Under the pieces are notes generated by a model that did not search any database, had not been told where the DNA came from, and saw only the letters and a list, made by a program, of their open reading frames with translations. DNA of 64,000 bases from Siphonodentalium dalli (lineage: Eukaryota; Mollusca; Scaphopoda; Gadilida; Siphonodentaliidae), in NCBI GenBank assembly GCA_032622095.1, contig CP136064.1, forward strand, positions 3,902,280-3,966,279, read 5' to 3'. Position numbers and translations under genes: made by a program. This document shows, in pieces, positions 24,660-36,179 of the stretch (position 1 is its first letter; the number at the start of each line of letters is the position of its first letter).

Positions 24660-26139
24660 CGACAGTTACTGGGTCAACTTTGTACCATAGTGGAATGTCG
24701 GGGTTAATATTTGGCCTGAAAGTCTTAGTAGAGTAAGTTATTAGGTCCAGTTACAACCCAATAAATATGTGTGTGGGAACAGATCAATGCCTGGCCACGT
24801 GCATGCAGTATGCTGTATTACTGGTCTGGGAAGTATAGCGTATCGTTGGTTCATGCCAGGTCATGTGACTTGGAAAACAAGTTGGAATATAATCCTATGT
24901 TGGCTTTATGCCGGCGCTTTTTGGTCGTAAGTTCTTGGAGAGACCGAATAGCCCCACGACAGACTTTCAGGCGAAATCTCGAACTGCTTGATCTTTGGAA
25001 ATTTGTTGTGGTATTCATATGTCCATACATTCTATGTTGTTCTAATAAAGACTGTGTATCTTTAAAACTGTGTCTGAACCAGCGTTCCAACGTGGAGAAA
25101 ACGATCTACGGCCTACTATATGACACATGTTTTTGGTTGCCGTATGCAGAATTCTAATTTATTGAGAAGAAAGCTGTTGGTGAATTAGGAAAAGTGAAAA
25201 ATATTCTCAAGGACAGTGCTGAAGACAGAGTGAGAAATTCACTTTGGGAAGAAGTCAGAACATTCAGTGAAATATAAACATTCAGTAAAAAGAAAAACGA
25301 GGAAGAAGATAAATTCAGAAATATAAACATTCAGTAAAAAGAAAATCCAGGAAGAAGAATATACAGAAATAAGGAAACAGGAGATCCAAGAAGAGTTGTA
25401 CACAGCTGACATTCGAAGTTATAATCTAAGAAGAGTTGTACACATCTGACATTTCGAAGTTATACACATCTGACGTTTCGAAGTTCACTGACAATTCAAT
25501 TTGATTTAACAGAAGTTATGTTGGTTGTGTTAGGGTGAGTACCTTTTACATAGATTGAATAAACGGCATTCTTAAACAACATACCAATGTAATTTTAATT
25601 AATGGCTGGTATGATCGCATGTATACCCCTAACAGCAGGGATTTCGTCCCTTACATAAGTAGTTGAGTCAGGATCAGAGGTTGAAAACGATAGAATTCCA
25701 TTTAGAGAATCCCTCAATCCGCCACCTCGAGTACCAGTGATACCAGATACATTAATTGGGTATGATGCACCATTTAAATTTCTAGACTATTGTATTTTTT
25801 GTAAGGAACGCGTTAGTACGATATCGTCGAAAGTGTTTAAACGAGTCGTGCAAATTAAATTAGAGGTACATTGCAATATAATTAGAGTTTTGGAGGAGAT
25901 TACAAATTTTTAATAAATTTGACAATTGTGTTTTCGACAGATCTACAATATTAAATCTATTAAAACGCTATTTGCAGATTTTTCCAGCATTAAATATTAA
26001 TCGAATTGTCGCTGAACTACCGTTTTTGGGATACCCGACACCATTTGGATGTCTAAAGTGAAGAGGCAGTAATGTTTATTGATGAAGAAACGGTTACTAA
26101 TTGAGAGATAAATTAATAATTGTATGCTTGGTGATAAAA
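24660..26139. other. Non-coding stretch upstream of the gag fossil
   Basis: A 128-codon frame at 24771-25157 has no recognised domain. 24.7-25.1 kb, with an AATAAAG near 25042, could be a 5' LTR of the following fossil, but no matching second LTR was seen. 25267-25370 holds a ~53-bp tandem pair (ATATAAACATTCAGTAAAAA) and 25390-25490 a pair or triplet around GTACACATCTGACATTTCGA. Confidence 0.35.
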
Positions 26140-27310
26140 TAAAATGGCCGAATCACAAGATGTACCTAGTTTGGATTTTGGAAGTGAATCGGATAGGAGA
26201 ATGGTTGAGAATGAGGCAGAGATAAGAATGATGGAGTATGAGGCGCTAATGCGTCAACGTAGAGCCGAAGAGACTATGACTATGACTATGACTATGATTG
26301 TTTATTAATAACTCATTCATATGATATATACAATTATATACACAGTGTAATAGTATAACATTCAATGAGCTTTCGGGGACAGCATAACCAACAAGGTTGT
26401 CTACCTGCCGTCCCCGAGAGGAATAGACGCAGGGATTTACCCACTAATGACCGACCACCTTCATATGAATGAATTGATCAGGGAAATGATCAGAATAATA
26501 ATGCAGAATGTACTAGGTCAATTGACTGAACAAATGAACCCAATGGGTTTCAAAGACTGGATTTTACAAATACAAAGGTATTCACTTGCTGTGGATGCAG
26601 CGGATGAGGATAAAATTAAGTTAGCTAATCAAACTGCACGAGGACCAGTGGCAGAATTTGTTTAAAGATTTATGAAACAAAATACGCTCCATGGGGTCCT
26701 AAGAATTACTTGGGCTGAATTTAAAAGGGAATTACGGACCCGTTATGGCGAGATAGCAGTTAATCAACACGCCCTCTCCATTTTACGCAACATTAGGCAA
26801 AAGAAAGGTGAAAGTATTCAGATATATGCGGAAAATTAAGGGAGATCGCTAATAACGCGTTTGAGGATCATATACAAGATCCAGCCATTGAAATGCAATT
26901 GGTGGGATATTTTGTGGATGGGTTATATAATTATTCATTAAGATTTAAATTAATGGGGGAAATCATCCATTGTTAGACATGGCAGTAAATTATGCAATGA
27001 GGGAAGCTAATTTACATAAACGTTATAAACTAAGGTATGGTGAGAGTACATATGATAGGTCCCAAAGAAATATTGTTGATAATGAAATGCCAATCGCATT
27101 GGAGGTCGATCATTTTCGTAGAAGGGGTATTGACAGAGTTCAGAGATCTCAACCAAATAGGTATCAGGGACCACGCCCAGAACAAGCTCAAAATAGTTAT
27201 CAGTGGCCACGAGTTATGTCGGGGCCAACTAGGGGGCCGCCACCTCAAAATAATGTGAGGGCATTATGTATTATCCCTACCAATATCACTAGCTGGTTTA
27301 GACGTTGACG
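26140..27310 (+). mobile_element. Broken gag region of an LTR-type retroelement (fossil)
   Basis: Peptide pieces resemble retrotransposon Gag: an acidic N-terminal part (MAESQDVPSLDFGSES) and a later part with the Gag-family pattern around WAEFKRELRTRYGE and KKGESIQIYAE. After that comes a basic, Gln/Asn/Pro-rich tail. This fits a Ty3/gypsy-like or related element. It is broken by several defects and no pol genes or paired LTRs were recognised, so it is old or strongly truncated. A short unrelated segment with a CGGGGACAGC/GCCGTCCCCG hairpin (about 26310-26430) appears to interrupt it. Confidence 0.55.
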
Positions 27311-27437
27311 TAAAAATTATTATGTATTATTCATAATGATTACACCAGCTGCTTTACGTCTACGGAAACAGGTACTAGATTGGCAGTGTGTATTAACTAC
27401 CACGTGGCCACACATTAATGAATGGACAATTTTACAG

Positions 27438-27570
27438 GCTGAGAGGAATTTCGGGATTGAGGGTGGTGGACGCATCCATTATGCCAGATGTTATCGCTGG
27501 TAATACCAACGCGCCTACAATAATGATTGGGGAGAAGGCAGCCGACATGATTAAAGAAGACAACACATGA
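27438..27570 (+). CDS. GMC oxidoreductase, C-terminal exon (partial gene)
   Basis: After a splice-acceptor-like ATTTTACAG ending at 27437, the frame from 27439 reads [16 protein letters not shown], then [20 protein letters not shown], then MIKEDNT and a TGA at 27568-27570. This is the C-terminal signature of the FAD-dependent GMC oxidoreductases (choline dehydrogenase, glucose dehydrogenase): '[11 protein letters not shown]..[20 protein letters not shown]', which closes the FAD-binding domain. The family oxidises alcohol groups on choline, sugars or related substrates. The exon starts one base into a codon. The preceding exon, expected to carry the 'HPxGTCKMG' block, was not recognised upstream in the window. 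A broken gag element lies only ~130 bases upstream, so this is either the last exon after a transposon-filled intron or a stranded gene fragment. The exon itself is intact. Confidence 0.8.
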
Positions 27571-27921
27571 CGTCACATTACAAATTCAGTATAACAGTGA
27601 TTACGGGTGCATATACGGCAGTAATCATCATTACATGTACATTCAGGGTTACAGGTAGATCATGCCAATCTAGTCTGACTAACGACAGTAGAGATCCGGC
27701 CTCTAGACTAAGAGGCGTCAAACCCGGCATGCTAGAGCAACGTCATGATTGGTTGAAACTTCCAGTTCAAGGGTCATTCATATATAGCCAACGTTTCATG
27801 CCTCTTACACATGTACCCCCGATGTTTCGTTTTCTTAAACCCCGAAATCAATGGTGATTTGTACGGGGCGTTGTACCATATCCGATTGCTAGTCACAGCC
27901 GAATGTGGAGACAATATCTTA
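27571..27921. other. Possible 3' untranslated region of the GMC gene
   Basis: Follows the GMC stop codon. No polyadenylation signal is obvious before the foldback element; the first clear AATAAA lies near 28180, beyond it. No other feature seen. Confidence 0.3.
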
Positions 27922-28160
27922 TATCGGTTTCGGCACAACTTGCCTTTTCAATAGCTTGGAGTCACTGATGAAAGTGTGTACGCATCTTGCTGTATGTAAA
28001 AGCCATAACAATTTAATGAGGTTCATCGTATAATTTAATTCAATTAAATGTAATTATCAGGTGATTCATCATGAACTGTCTTACAGACTCCAAGATGGGT
28101 ACACACTTTCATCATTGACTCGAAGCTATTGAAAAGGCAAGATGTGCCGACACCGGTATA
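27922..28160. mobile_element. Foldback MITE, 239 bp
   Basis: Inverted ends of ~65 bases: left TATCGGTTTCGGCACAACTT through GCCTTTTCAATAGCTT-GAGTCA and GATGAAAGTGTGTAC; right is the mirror, ending GATGTGCCGACACCGGTATA. Non-coding core. Target duplication not clear. Confidence 0.6.
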
Positions 28161-30228
28161 GCTGTATGTACATACATGTAATAAATATTCAACAATGAAC
28201 AGATACCTTTCTTAATTTTCAAACTATTCCATTCTTCACGTCAGCAGTCATCTACCTCAGAGGAGAATTTCTTCCTTTTTTCAAATATATATATAAATCT
28301 ACGCAACACGAGCAGCCTAACCGTGCTAGTTACATAATATAGTTACAGTTACTAATAGGTTCAATAAAATACCAAAGTGCAATCAACACTTGATGGTAAA
28401 CACATGGATGGTCAAAGCCATTAAATATATTCAACCTAAACTATTTTAACTTACTACACGATTATTGATATTTGTGGATATATCACTGCAATAGTTTTGT
28501 TTATTTAACAATGGTTTCAAGACACAGACTTGGAGAAATAGCAATAATGAGTATAAGAACAAAGTGCATCTATTTCTCAATGTTCCTCTTAATGGTGATA
28601 CTTGTACAGCATATATGTTTTGCATGTTTCCCCACTGTGAATTCTTGTTTCCCCTTTAATGTTAAACATCTGGTTTACGTTATCCTTTGATGAGCACCAT
28701 GTTAAGATGAAAATGTGAAATAAAAAGAAATCACATTTCAGTTCACGAAATACTGGTACTACAGCTGTCATTGCGACTACACGTGTGTTTTTGGCATACT
28801 TCGGGTATTCACAACAAAATGAACCACAAAGGTCTTTCACCTTAAACATTGAGAAACAGAATGGCCACTAAAATCGTGTATGTGAAACGCTGGATTATGC
28901 TACACTTGAACCATCACCCCCAAATTCCACAGTATGTTCACAAAACTAAATTAAAAAGGACATTTGCCAAAGAAACTTTTCGTAGACTTGGTATTAAACA
29001 AGGATATGAGTGGAGATATTGCAGAAAACCAATTCCATTTCCAGCACTACAATCTGATTAGGCTTGAAGATGGTCAAGACGGACAAACCATTCGCAGCCG
29101 ACCACTCAAACCAATATTTACATCAAAACAATGTATAATATCTTATTCATCACAGTACTAGTAAGAATCTTGAAAATTACATGGATGGTTGTTTCTAGTG
29201 ATATGACCTTACGCCCGACCAAAGAGCAGATGAATGATATTTGCAAACTATAACAGCGACGAGATAAGGTTAGAGCCTCAGTTTGCTGCAGATCTAGCTT
29301 CGGTAATCGATGTTATAGTTTATACTGAGTTCGATAATCAAATTTAAATCAACAGTTTGTGAGAAATAATAGCATATTATTGACACACGGATGAATTGCA
29401 TATGCTAGACAAATTTATGTTGCAAGTTTGAGGACTCAATTTCATTCCATTATTGCGTTCCTACTCTTGACAAAGTTCGGAAATCTTTCGTGATGCAGAA
29501 CCAGATTTCAAAGAAACTAAAACTCAACTGCGAGAGTGTAAAATAGATCATTAAATACGGATAACTCGACATTTACTTTGTCATTTTGACACCAACGACT
29601 CAAATGGACGGATATATTAACTTATTTAGCACTACTCAAATTTAACATTTACCGAGTTATGGAATAACAGTATCCCGAAAGAGAATAGTATACACCACAT
29701 TATACATTTGAGGCGCCCAGACCTTGGACAGATATTAATGAAGTAGTTCCTGCATACTGTACCGAATTTTAATTCTGTTGTTTTTTTTCTCGACTTAATG
29801 TGTGACCCAGTGAACGAATATTACAAAGATGAACACTAACGAACTTCAACATATACTAGACAAAATAATATCTCCTCCTTACATAATGTGGTATTCGCAA
29901 AAATCATTTATCACACGAGATACACAATCATGTAAAAGCATACATAGTAAATACACACACATCAGAAAAACCAGGAATACACTTGGCTGCAATTTGCTTC
30001 GATGGAAACATATTTGAATTCATTTGAATTACCAGTTATTGATGACTATATCAAATCATTCATTAAAAGAAATTCTATAGAATGTAAAATTAACGTTTGG
30101 ACCAATGTACAACCGTATGTGGTATTTACTGCATATTTGCTCTATATATCTTAAAAAGCGACTGCACTGTAAATGAAATAGTCGAACTGCAGTTTGGTGG
30201 TGATTATTTCGAAAATGAAAGATATGAA
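28161..30228. other. Stretch without a supported gene
   Basis: Short frames at 28849-29061 and 29829-30017 have no clear domain. Because a BPI/LBP-like piece follows directly, parts of 28.8-30.2 kb could be older exons of the same decayed gene (for example the phrase NVWTNVQPYVVFTAYL in one frame near 30090-30150). That is too weak to annotate. Confidence 0.3.
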
Positions 30229-30407
30229 AAGAAGCAGAAACATTACCCGAAACATTACTTTACAAACTTGTAAAGCATATTGTGAACACAACTATTGATG
30301 AAATTATATTACCAAAGATTAATATGTTCATTGCATTTCCATTTGTTGATATGTTGACAACAAAATATGTTGATTTCATCATCACTTGCAAATATGTTGA
30401 TTCTTAA
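30229..30407 (+). pseudogene. Possible BPI/LBP-family C-terminal remnant
   Basis: The frame 30229-30407 reads KEAETLPETLLYKLVKHIVN, TTIDEIILPKINMFIAFPFV, then DMLTTKYVDFIITCKYVDS and a stop. Its order (leucine-rich helix, 'IILPKIN', 'FPFVDML', an alternating strand, stop) resembles the C-terminal end of bactericidal/permeability-increasing and LPS-binding proteins, where 'P-x-(I/L)-N...G-x-P-(L/I)-P' precedes the final strand. Upstream in the same frame is a stop, and no intact exon or splice site was identified, so it looks like a decayed fragment. Resemblance is by eye only; chance is possible. Confidence 0.27.
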
Positions 30408-30604
30408 TTCAAATTAAAGTTATGTTGCTGAAACAGTGTTTTTCATTGGACTCACATTTCACAATAATCCAACACCCAATAAGGTGCTCAATTTGTCCAC
30501 GAAGGAGTATTGTCGATCTTGTTCTTTGCCCTGCGGTGAAAGTCATACATGTATCGGAATAGAGGGATTAACTCAAATGGAAAGCTCTTTCATGGGCATG
30601 TAGC

Positions 30605-31425
30605 ATAATCAGTAATCGTTATCGAAGTAATTGATTACAAAATTTGGAGTAATCGTCTGTAATCAGTAATCCTGACATTTTGTTATTACAAGTAATCATA
30701 ACCGATTACTTTCAAATGTACCTGTAATCATGATTACATTTTGATTACTTTTACTAAAATTTCCATATGGATGGCTACTGGATACTCATAGTCTCATACT
30801 GTAGTACTGTGGAGTGTGCACAGCTACAAATAACATATCAGAAAGTTAGTACAATTGTTTGTTAGTGCTGCACTGTGTACATTCTGACAGTGGACACAGA
30901 TAACACACAATTGCTGAAATGTTGAATACAGCTTGTATGGCAATATACTTATGATGCAGAAAATGAAATGTTCTAATAAGAATAAAATAGGCTAGCCAAC
31001 TCCAATAAGGATTAAATATTATTGGGAATGCTGTGGACAATGACTGTAGAGTCACACTAGTACAATATGGCTAATTAACTGAACGAAGAAGGTGTGATGT
31101 ACATCAGTAGACATAATTACCTGGTTTGTCATTTACTGCACTCACGGAGTTAAGCCTCATTTAATCCTAACCAGGGTATCAACTGATTGGATGATCATCA
31201 AATAAATCTTAGTGTTATGACTATGCGTTTATTGCTCGATTCTCGATAAGGTTTCAGTCGTTTCTTGTTTCCATTTTATGTAGTGATGTTTTTATTCAAT
31301 CAAATTTGATATTTTAATTTGATTTATTTTATTATTTATCCCTATCAAAAAGGTTGCAAACTAACAATTGTAATCAAATGTAATCAAAAAGTAATCGATT
31401 ACATTTACTGAAGTAATGGAACTTT
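30605..31425. mobile_element. GTAATC-rich element, probably hAT-like
   Basis: The left side (30610-30760) holds many GTAATC/GATTAC words, e.g. AGTAATTGATTAC and GTAATCATGATTAC. The right side (31365-31420) has TGTAATCAAATGTAATCAAA followed by AGTAATCGATTAC. Dense sub-terminal GTAATC/GATTAC repeats at both ends are typical of some hAT-type non-autonomous elements. Exact ends and an 8-bp target duplication could not be fixed. No transposase seen. Confidence 0.4.
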
Positions 31426-31989
31426 CCACAGAGGCCACACCCACAGCGGTAGTCCCGCCCACTGGTAAAAGTACTGTATCCACATAACTATTGTCTGTTA
31501 CCCGAGATCGACTTCCGAAGTGAACACATCAGCACTTGCCCTTATGTTAACTAGCTGAAACAGACTCATGTATATGATTCGTGCAAATTGGATATTTTAA
31601 CCAGTTTGATTTAAACAAACAAATAATAATTTGCTTTTTCAATTGAAATTTGTTTTAAATGTTTTTATTTTATTTTTAGATTTTTAGATTGAATCTTTAA
31701 AATTTGTTTTAATTTAATTAATTTTTTTTTATTTATACAAGACCCCAACTGTTGTAAACATTATCTACCATGTGTCCGGGCCTAATTCAGGGGACTCCCA
31801 GTTGCACTGAGTGTTTCTCGCGTTTCGAACACGGAAGGGGGTGGCCAATCTGTAATTGCGATAGACTCCCAAACAACCACTCCTCAATTTCCAGGTATTG
31901 AAATATAGGTTAGCAATGGTGACATGACAATTTCTCCGATTAGGTAACGTTTGTTTCCTTTCATTACTTGTTTTCTTTCCCCGGGTAAT
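31426..31989. other. Non-coding stretch
   Basis: No supported gene. A very AT-rich tract lies at 31600-31740. Confidence 0.35.
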
Positions 31990-32699
31990 GGTAGCTCATA
32001 TTTCCCCCTAAACTTCCGTTTATTCGTTTACAAGTCCTTCACTCTTTTTAGTCTATTCTTCAGTTTTTATTTCGATAAAAGGATTATTTTTATCTAAGAA
32101 TTTTTAAAACTGTGCTTCCTCAGATTTATTGTCATTTATTTTATATAAGTTTTTATAAAATTTCCTTTGTTCTTCTAGTATTTCATTTATGTCTGTTGTA
32201 GTGCTGTTATCATCTCTTATAATTTTAGGAATTAATTTTTCTGTATAATTTCTTTTTTCTAGATATGCAAAATATTTTGTATTTTTTTGTCTCCCTCTGC
32301 GTACCATTTGGGCCTTAGCCCTGGTTATTAAACCCTTAACCTGAGTTTGTCTCATCAGGATAAGTTCCTTTTCTAGTCTTTCTAATCTAGTCCGGTATAT
32401 CTCATCCTTTGTTTCATCTAATTTTTTCTGATTTTCTAAAATATCTGCTTCCACTTGTTTTTGCTTTTCTATTTGAATTTTCTTTTGGTTTGCAGAGTAC
32501 GCAATTGCTTTTCCTCTTAATTCTAATTTTATCATTTCCCACAGCATTTGATCATCAATAGTATTTCTAGTTGCAGTACTTGATTTTGTTGTGTATTGGT
32601 CTACTGTCTTTATAATAATTTATTTAATCTGTTCCACATAGTTAGGATCGTTTAGAAGGGAATTGTTAAATTTCCATGTCCCCTTCCCTTTTTGTTGGT

Positions 32700-33440
32700 C
32701 ATTAAATGACAGTCCTAACTTAATTTAAGTATGGTCTGATTTATATTTTGTGCAGATATTCTGCGATATGACACATGGTTCTAAGTCTTTGGATACGAAA
32801 AAATAGTCAAGTCTGCTATATTTCGTATTAGGACCGTGCCAAGTATATCTGGTTTTAGTTGGATTACATTGGCTTCATATATCAACTAATTCCATTTCAG
32901 TCATTATACTCTTTATTTTTTCTCTATTTTTTGGGTTGTTGTGTCTACTATAGTTATATGAGTCAAGATCATAGTGTTGTACCACATTCCAATCAGCAAC
33001 CAAGATAGTTGAAAAGTTGCCGAGTTCTATAACAATATGTTATTGTTTTTAAAAAAATCAGGGTTTTCTTTGTTTGGACCATATAACGCAATTAGAGTGA
33101 ATCTGTGACTTTGTATTGTGATGTCCAGTATTATATAATTGCCCTCACGGTCTGCTTGTTGTGTGTTCATTTTAAACTCAAAGGAGTTTTTAAAGCCAAT
33201 CGCAACCCCTCTGTTACCGCTATTAAAGGAAGAAAATTTCATCTCATAACCCCATTCATTTTTTTCCAGATTTTGTTCTGTTTGCGGTGTGGAGTGGGTA
33301 TCAACGATATACTTGTATCATACTCGTTACGAAACATATTTAAAAACTCTTTTCTTTTAACGTTATCTGATGCAAGGCCTCTACAGTTCACCATACCTAT
33401 ATTGACTACCATTTTTTGTTTTCCTTTTTGACTGTGCATT
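32700..33440 (-). pseudogene. LINE AP-type endonuclease domain, broken
   Basis: Pieces in order: NIGMVNCRGLASDNVKRKEF (33410-33350), GNRGVAIGFKNSFEF (33215-33170), DREGNYIILDITIQSHRFTL and IALYGPNKENPDFF (33150-33045), DWNVVQHYDLDSYNY (about 33000-32950), RYTWHGPNTKYSRLDYFFVS (about 32855-32795). 'YGPN', 'DWN' and 'RLDYFFVS' are signature blocks of the L1/Tx1 endonuclease that nicks the target. Several stops and frameshifts interrupt it. Confidence 0.65.
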
Positions 33441-33449
33441 GTGTTATAA

Positions 33450-34200
33450 CTAGCAAATTTATTTTAGTTAAATCCCCCCATCCCAAAAAATATTGCAATA
33501 AATAATATTGTGATACAATTGTGCGTTGTCCACACATGCTTCTGTTATTGCATCCAATAATGATCTACAAGCTCCTTTGTGATATCTTACATCTGTGATT
33601 AAATAAAACAAATTATAGTAGTACATGTATATAAAAAATAAAATAAAACAAATTCTTCTTTTAGGCCTAGGGCAACATCTGAATAAGCGACACACCCATA
33701 CAGCATGCCAAAAACAAAAGCTCTGTGCTGCTGTACTTAATAAAGCTGCACACACATATGTATCCCTCAGATGTTGTCTTTTTGAGATCGACTTATTTAT
33801 ATTTAATGTGCTCAGCAGCGGATCTCCCCGCGACTGTATGGGCCCTGACAAAGACTGCTGCTGGATTATTCACCGAGGTTTCATCCAACAATAAACCCGT
33901 CACTACCCAGTACCATCAGGTGGAGAACCTCTGCCGTGCAACACAATACCTATTAACTTTATATTATGTATTATAGTGAATATACATATACGGAGAAAAA
34001 CAATATAATTAACACAAACAAATGATTAGTTTCAGATTTTTGTTCACCCTGAGATTAAATCTGTTGAAATACATGTACAATGTATTGTCACTTAGAAATT
34101 ATTGTCTAATTTTTCTGATGTCATTCTATTTTCTGTCTCTTTACTTTTCCAGTTTACGAAAGGGTTCTTTTTTCAGGTAGATAAGTTTTAGCTTCTTTTT
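33450..34200. other. Segment between LINE ORF1 and endonuclease
   Basis: About 700 bases with no LINE-like coding signal between ORF1 and the endonuclease, longer than usual for this clade. It may be inserted DNA (a candidate ~320-base block around 33650-33970 has different composition), but no inverted ends or target duplication were found. Confidence 0.35.
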
Positions 34201-34252
34201 TTCCCTCCAGTGGAAGTTCTGCACGTTTTTTCAGCAGTTGAGCTCTGAGTTT

Positions 34253-34808
34253 TTACAAAACTTGTGGAAGGTCTATCGCGATACCGTACGCTGTTCCGGG
34301 AGTTAGTTGCATTGCACTTTCCATAATGAAATCACGATCACACAAGTTAACAAAGCTAATGATAATATCATGGGTCCCTGGTTTTCCGGTTGGCAATCGA
34401 TGACATGCCGCGAACAACATTCTACTGATTTCTTCGTCCTGAATATTGAGGTTTACCTTGAATGAATTGATGGTTTTTCGAAGTGTCTCAGCTGGTGTTT
34501 CTTTGTTGTTCCCTTTTATACCTTTTACCACTAAAGTCAATTTTTGTTTGAGAACTTTCTGTTCTGTCAGTTTTTTCTTCTAATATGTTGTTGTTTTCTT
34601 TCATTTCATCTAACCTTTCTTCCATTTCCAATATTTTCGATTCATATACAAATTGCATTTCATCAAACCTACACTTTAGTTCCGAAATTCGGCAGTCTAT
34701 CTCGGGAACAGTTGTTGTTTCTATTGCGGACACTTTTTCATTAGCTTCTTCGGTGACTTTTTCCACGATGTCAACGTTTTTTGTCAAAGTTTCTAATTTT
34801 GTCCCCAC
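34253..34808 (-). pseudogene. LINE ORF1 (coiled coil plus RRM-like domain), frameshifted
   Basis: 34488-34808 encodes a heptad-rich Glu/Lys segment (KILEMEERLDEMKENNNILE). 34253-34540 encodes TLVVKGIKGNNKETPAETLR ... AACHRLPTGKPGTHDIIISF ... CDRDFIMESAMQLTPG. That pattern matches the L1-type ORF1p RNA-binding domain, a trimeric RNA chaperone. The two frames overlap by ~50 bases, so one frameshift separates them. Upstream the frame is closed by a stop shortly before 34900. Confidence 0.6.
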
Positions 34809-35033
34809 CTCGTTGAATTTAACATTTATAGAAGCGTGGAGTTTTTGATCTCGTTTCCATTTTGAATTTGGTTTCGAAGCTTTTTGTCTTCCCTATATTC
34901 GCGATATAGAAAGAGAGCGTTATCGGAGCATGTAGAAGATGCGACTTCACTCCTAGCTTGTCATACCGGAAGCCATCTTACTTTCTCTTTTTAGCTTGTT
35001 TTTTAAATATGTTATTTTGAAGGTTTTGTTTTG

Positions 35034-35720
35034 TATTGAACTTTATCTCTGAACATTTCCCACCAATGAATATGAATTATTTTATGCTGTATGATCTGTC
35101 TATCGTCTGCATTTATTACCCGAACTCCCCACCAACTGAATAATAGACCCTTCAATGTTCACTTGTATAAATGAATGGGAGAATACATTTAGGTAAGAAA
35201 GGGCCAAAGTGCACTCGTAAAAAGTGTTATTTTGCAGAAGTTCTCGGTACTTGAAAACAGCGAATTTTTAAAGATGTTCCCGTCATAGAAATTTAGAAAT
35301 TGGACTTATACATTTTGTGTCGAACGGTTATGATATACCAAATTTCATTGTGAAATTCTAGACAGATGTTGACAAAATCTATTTTGAAATATCAGGAATT
35401 GTAGGAAAACAGTTTTATAGCCAGATTACTCACCAAATAGTCACCAAAACAAATAAATGGTCATCACTAAGTTTTATGAAAGTTAATTATTACTATGAAA
35501 TATGAAGTGAAGAACAGAAGAAAAACCACAACAAATCGTATGTAAATAATTACTTGTACATTTATTTTATGCAACCCGGGGAATTCCTGGTCCATGGCAT
35601 GGCTCTAGCCAATAGGATGAAAGTGCGCCATTCTAATAAAAGAATGTATAGCGAACGATAGTCATGCACGGAGAGGGACAACTCTAGTTAACACAACATA
35701 GAGCACAACAAACGAGGCAT
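35034..35720 (+). repeat. Body repeat C0 (partial copy of the satellite-linked family)
   Basis: Begins in GAACATTTCCCACCAATGAA and follows the same order as 43606-44280: ACCCGAACTCCCC, TGTTCACTTGTATAA, TTCTCGGTACTTGAAA, TTACTCACC-AATAGTCACC, CAAATCGTATGTAA, AACCCGGGGA, a CCAAT box, ATAATAAAAG-like, AGAGGGACAA. It ends at the start of the A/B array. Confidence 0.65.
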
Positions 35721-35724
35721 ACTG

Positions 35725-36179
35725 GTTACAAGCAACTAATTATATAGAGTTACGCTTCTTGAATTTGTGTAGGGAAACTCGAGTCAGCATAAAAAAAAAT
35801 CTGGCTGCTGATTGGTTGATTATCATTGAGGGAAATATACCTAATCGGGAACAGAAAATCATAGCCTACGTAAATATTGCGATCATGTATGTCTAGATCT
35901 CCAGGAAGAGTCTAGTGGTGTCCAGAAGTTACGGAAGGTGTCTGGGTATTTTTATGCTGCTGATTTTTGTGCAGTAAATGGGGTAGTTGTGGAAATGCAA
36001 GATTATCGTTTGAAAACAATACCGAAAATGGCGCATTTGTTGTCACATACTGGTGCAGAGGGTGACGTTCTAATGGAAAATTGACCACTTGAAGTTCAAA
36101 TAGGCTTAACCCATGGCCGGGGGGACTTTTAGTTAACACTGTCGCCTATGGAAAATAATTAGTTGTGTGTAACCTATAG
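35725..36179 (+). repeat. A module, copy 1
   Basis: About 455 bp from GTTACAAGCAACTAATTATA to GTGTGTAACCTATAG. Nearly identical to the copies at 37950 and 39290. A 75-codon minus-strand frame inside is shared by all copies only because the DNA is. Confidence 0.8.

Larger units (their letters stand above)
31990..34985 (-). mobile_element. L1/Tx1-type LINE remnant: ORF1 and endonuclease, RT missing
   Basis: On the minus strand, from right to left: an ORF1 coiled-coil part (34808-34488, ETTTVPEIDCRISELKCRFD), an RRM-like ORF1 part (34540-34253, ending TAYGIAIDLPQVL), then an AP-endonuclease domain (33440-32700) and the post-endonuclease linker (32547-32104, LWEMIKLELRGKAIAYS ... KNTKYFAYLEKRN ... 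FYKNLY). This order is that of L1 and Tx1 elements. The sequence stops before the RT domain. Losing the 3' part is unusual, since LINE insertions are normally truncated at the 5' end. It is decayed by stops and frameshifts. Confidence 0.75.

Noticed and set aside
24024-24690. Three overlapping ~160-195 codon frames in the 13-bp repeat
   Set aside because: A 13-bp period cycles through all frames and yields the same WMGHLDGSSG-type string in each; a repeat artefact.
24690-25100. A 5' LTR for the gag fossil
   Set aside because: An AATAAA-like signal and position fit, but no second copy of this sequence lies downstream and no clear primer-binding site was seen.
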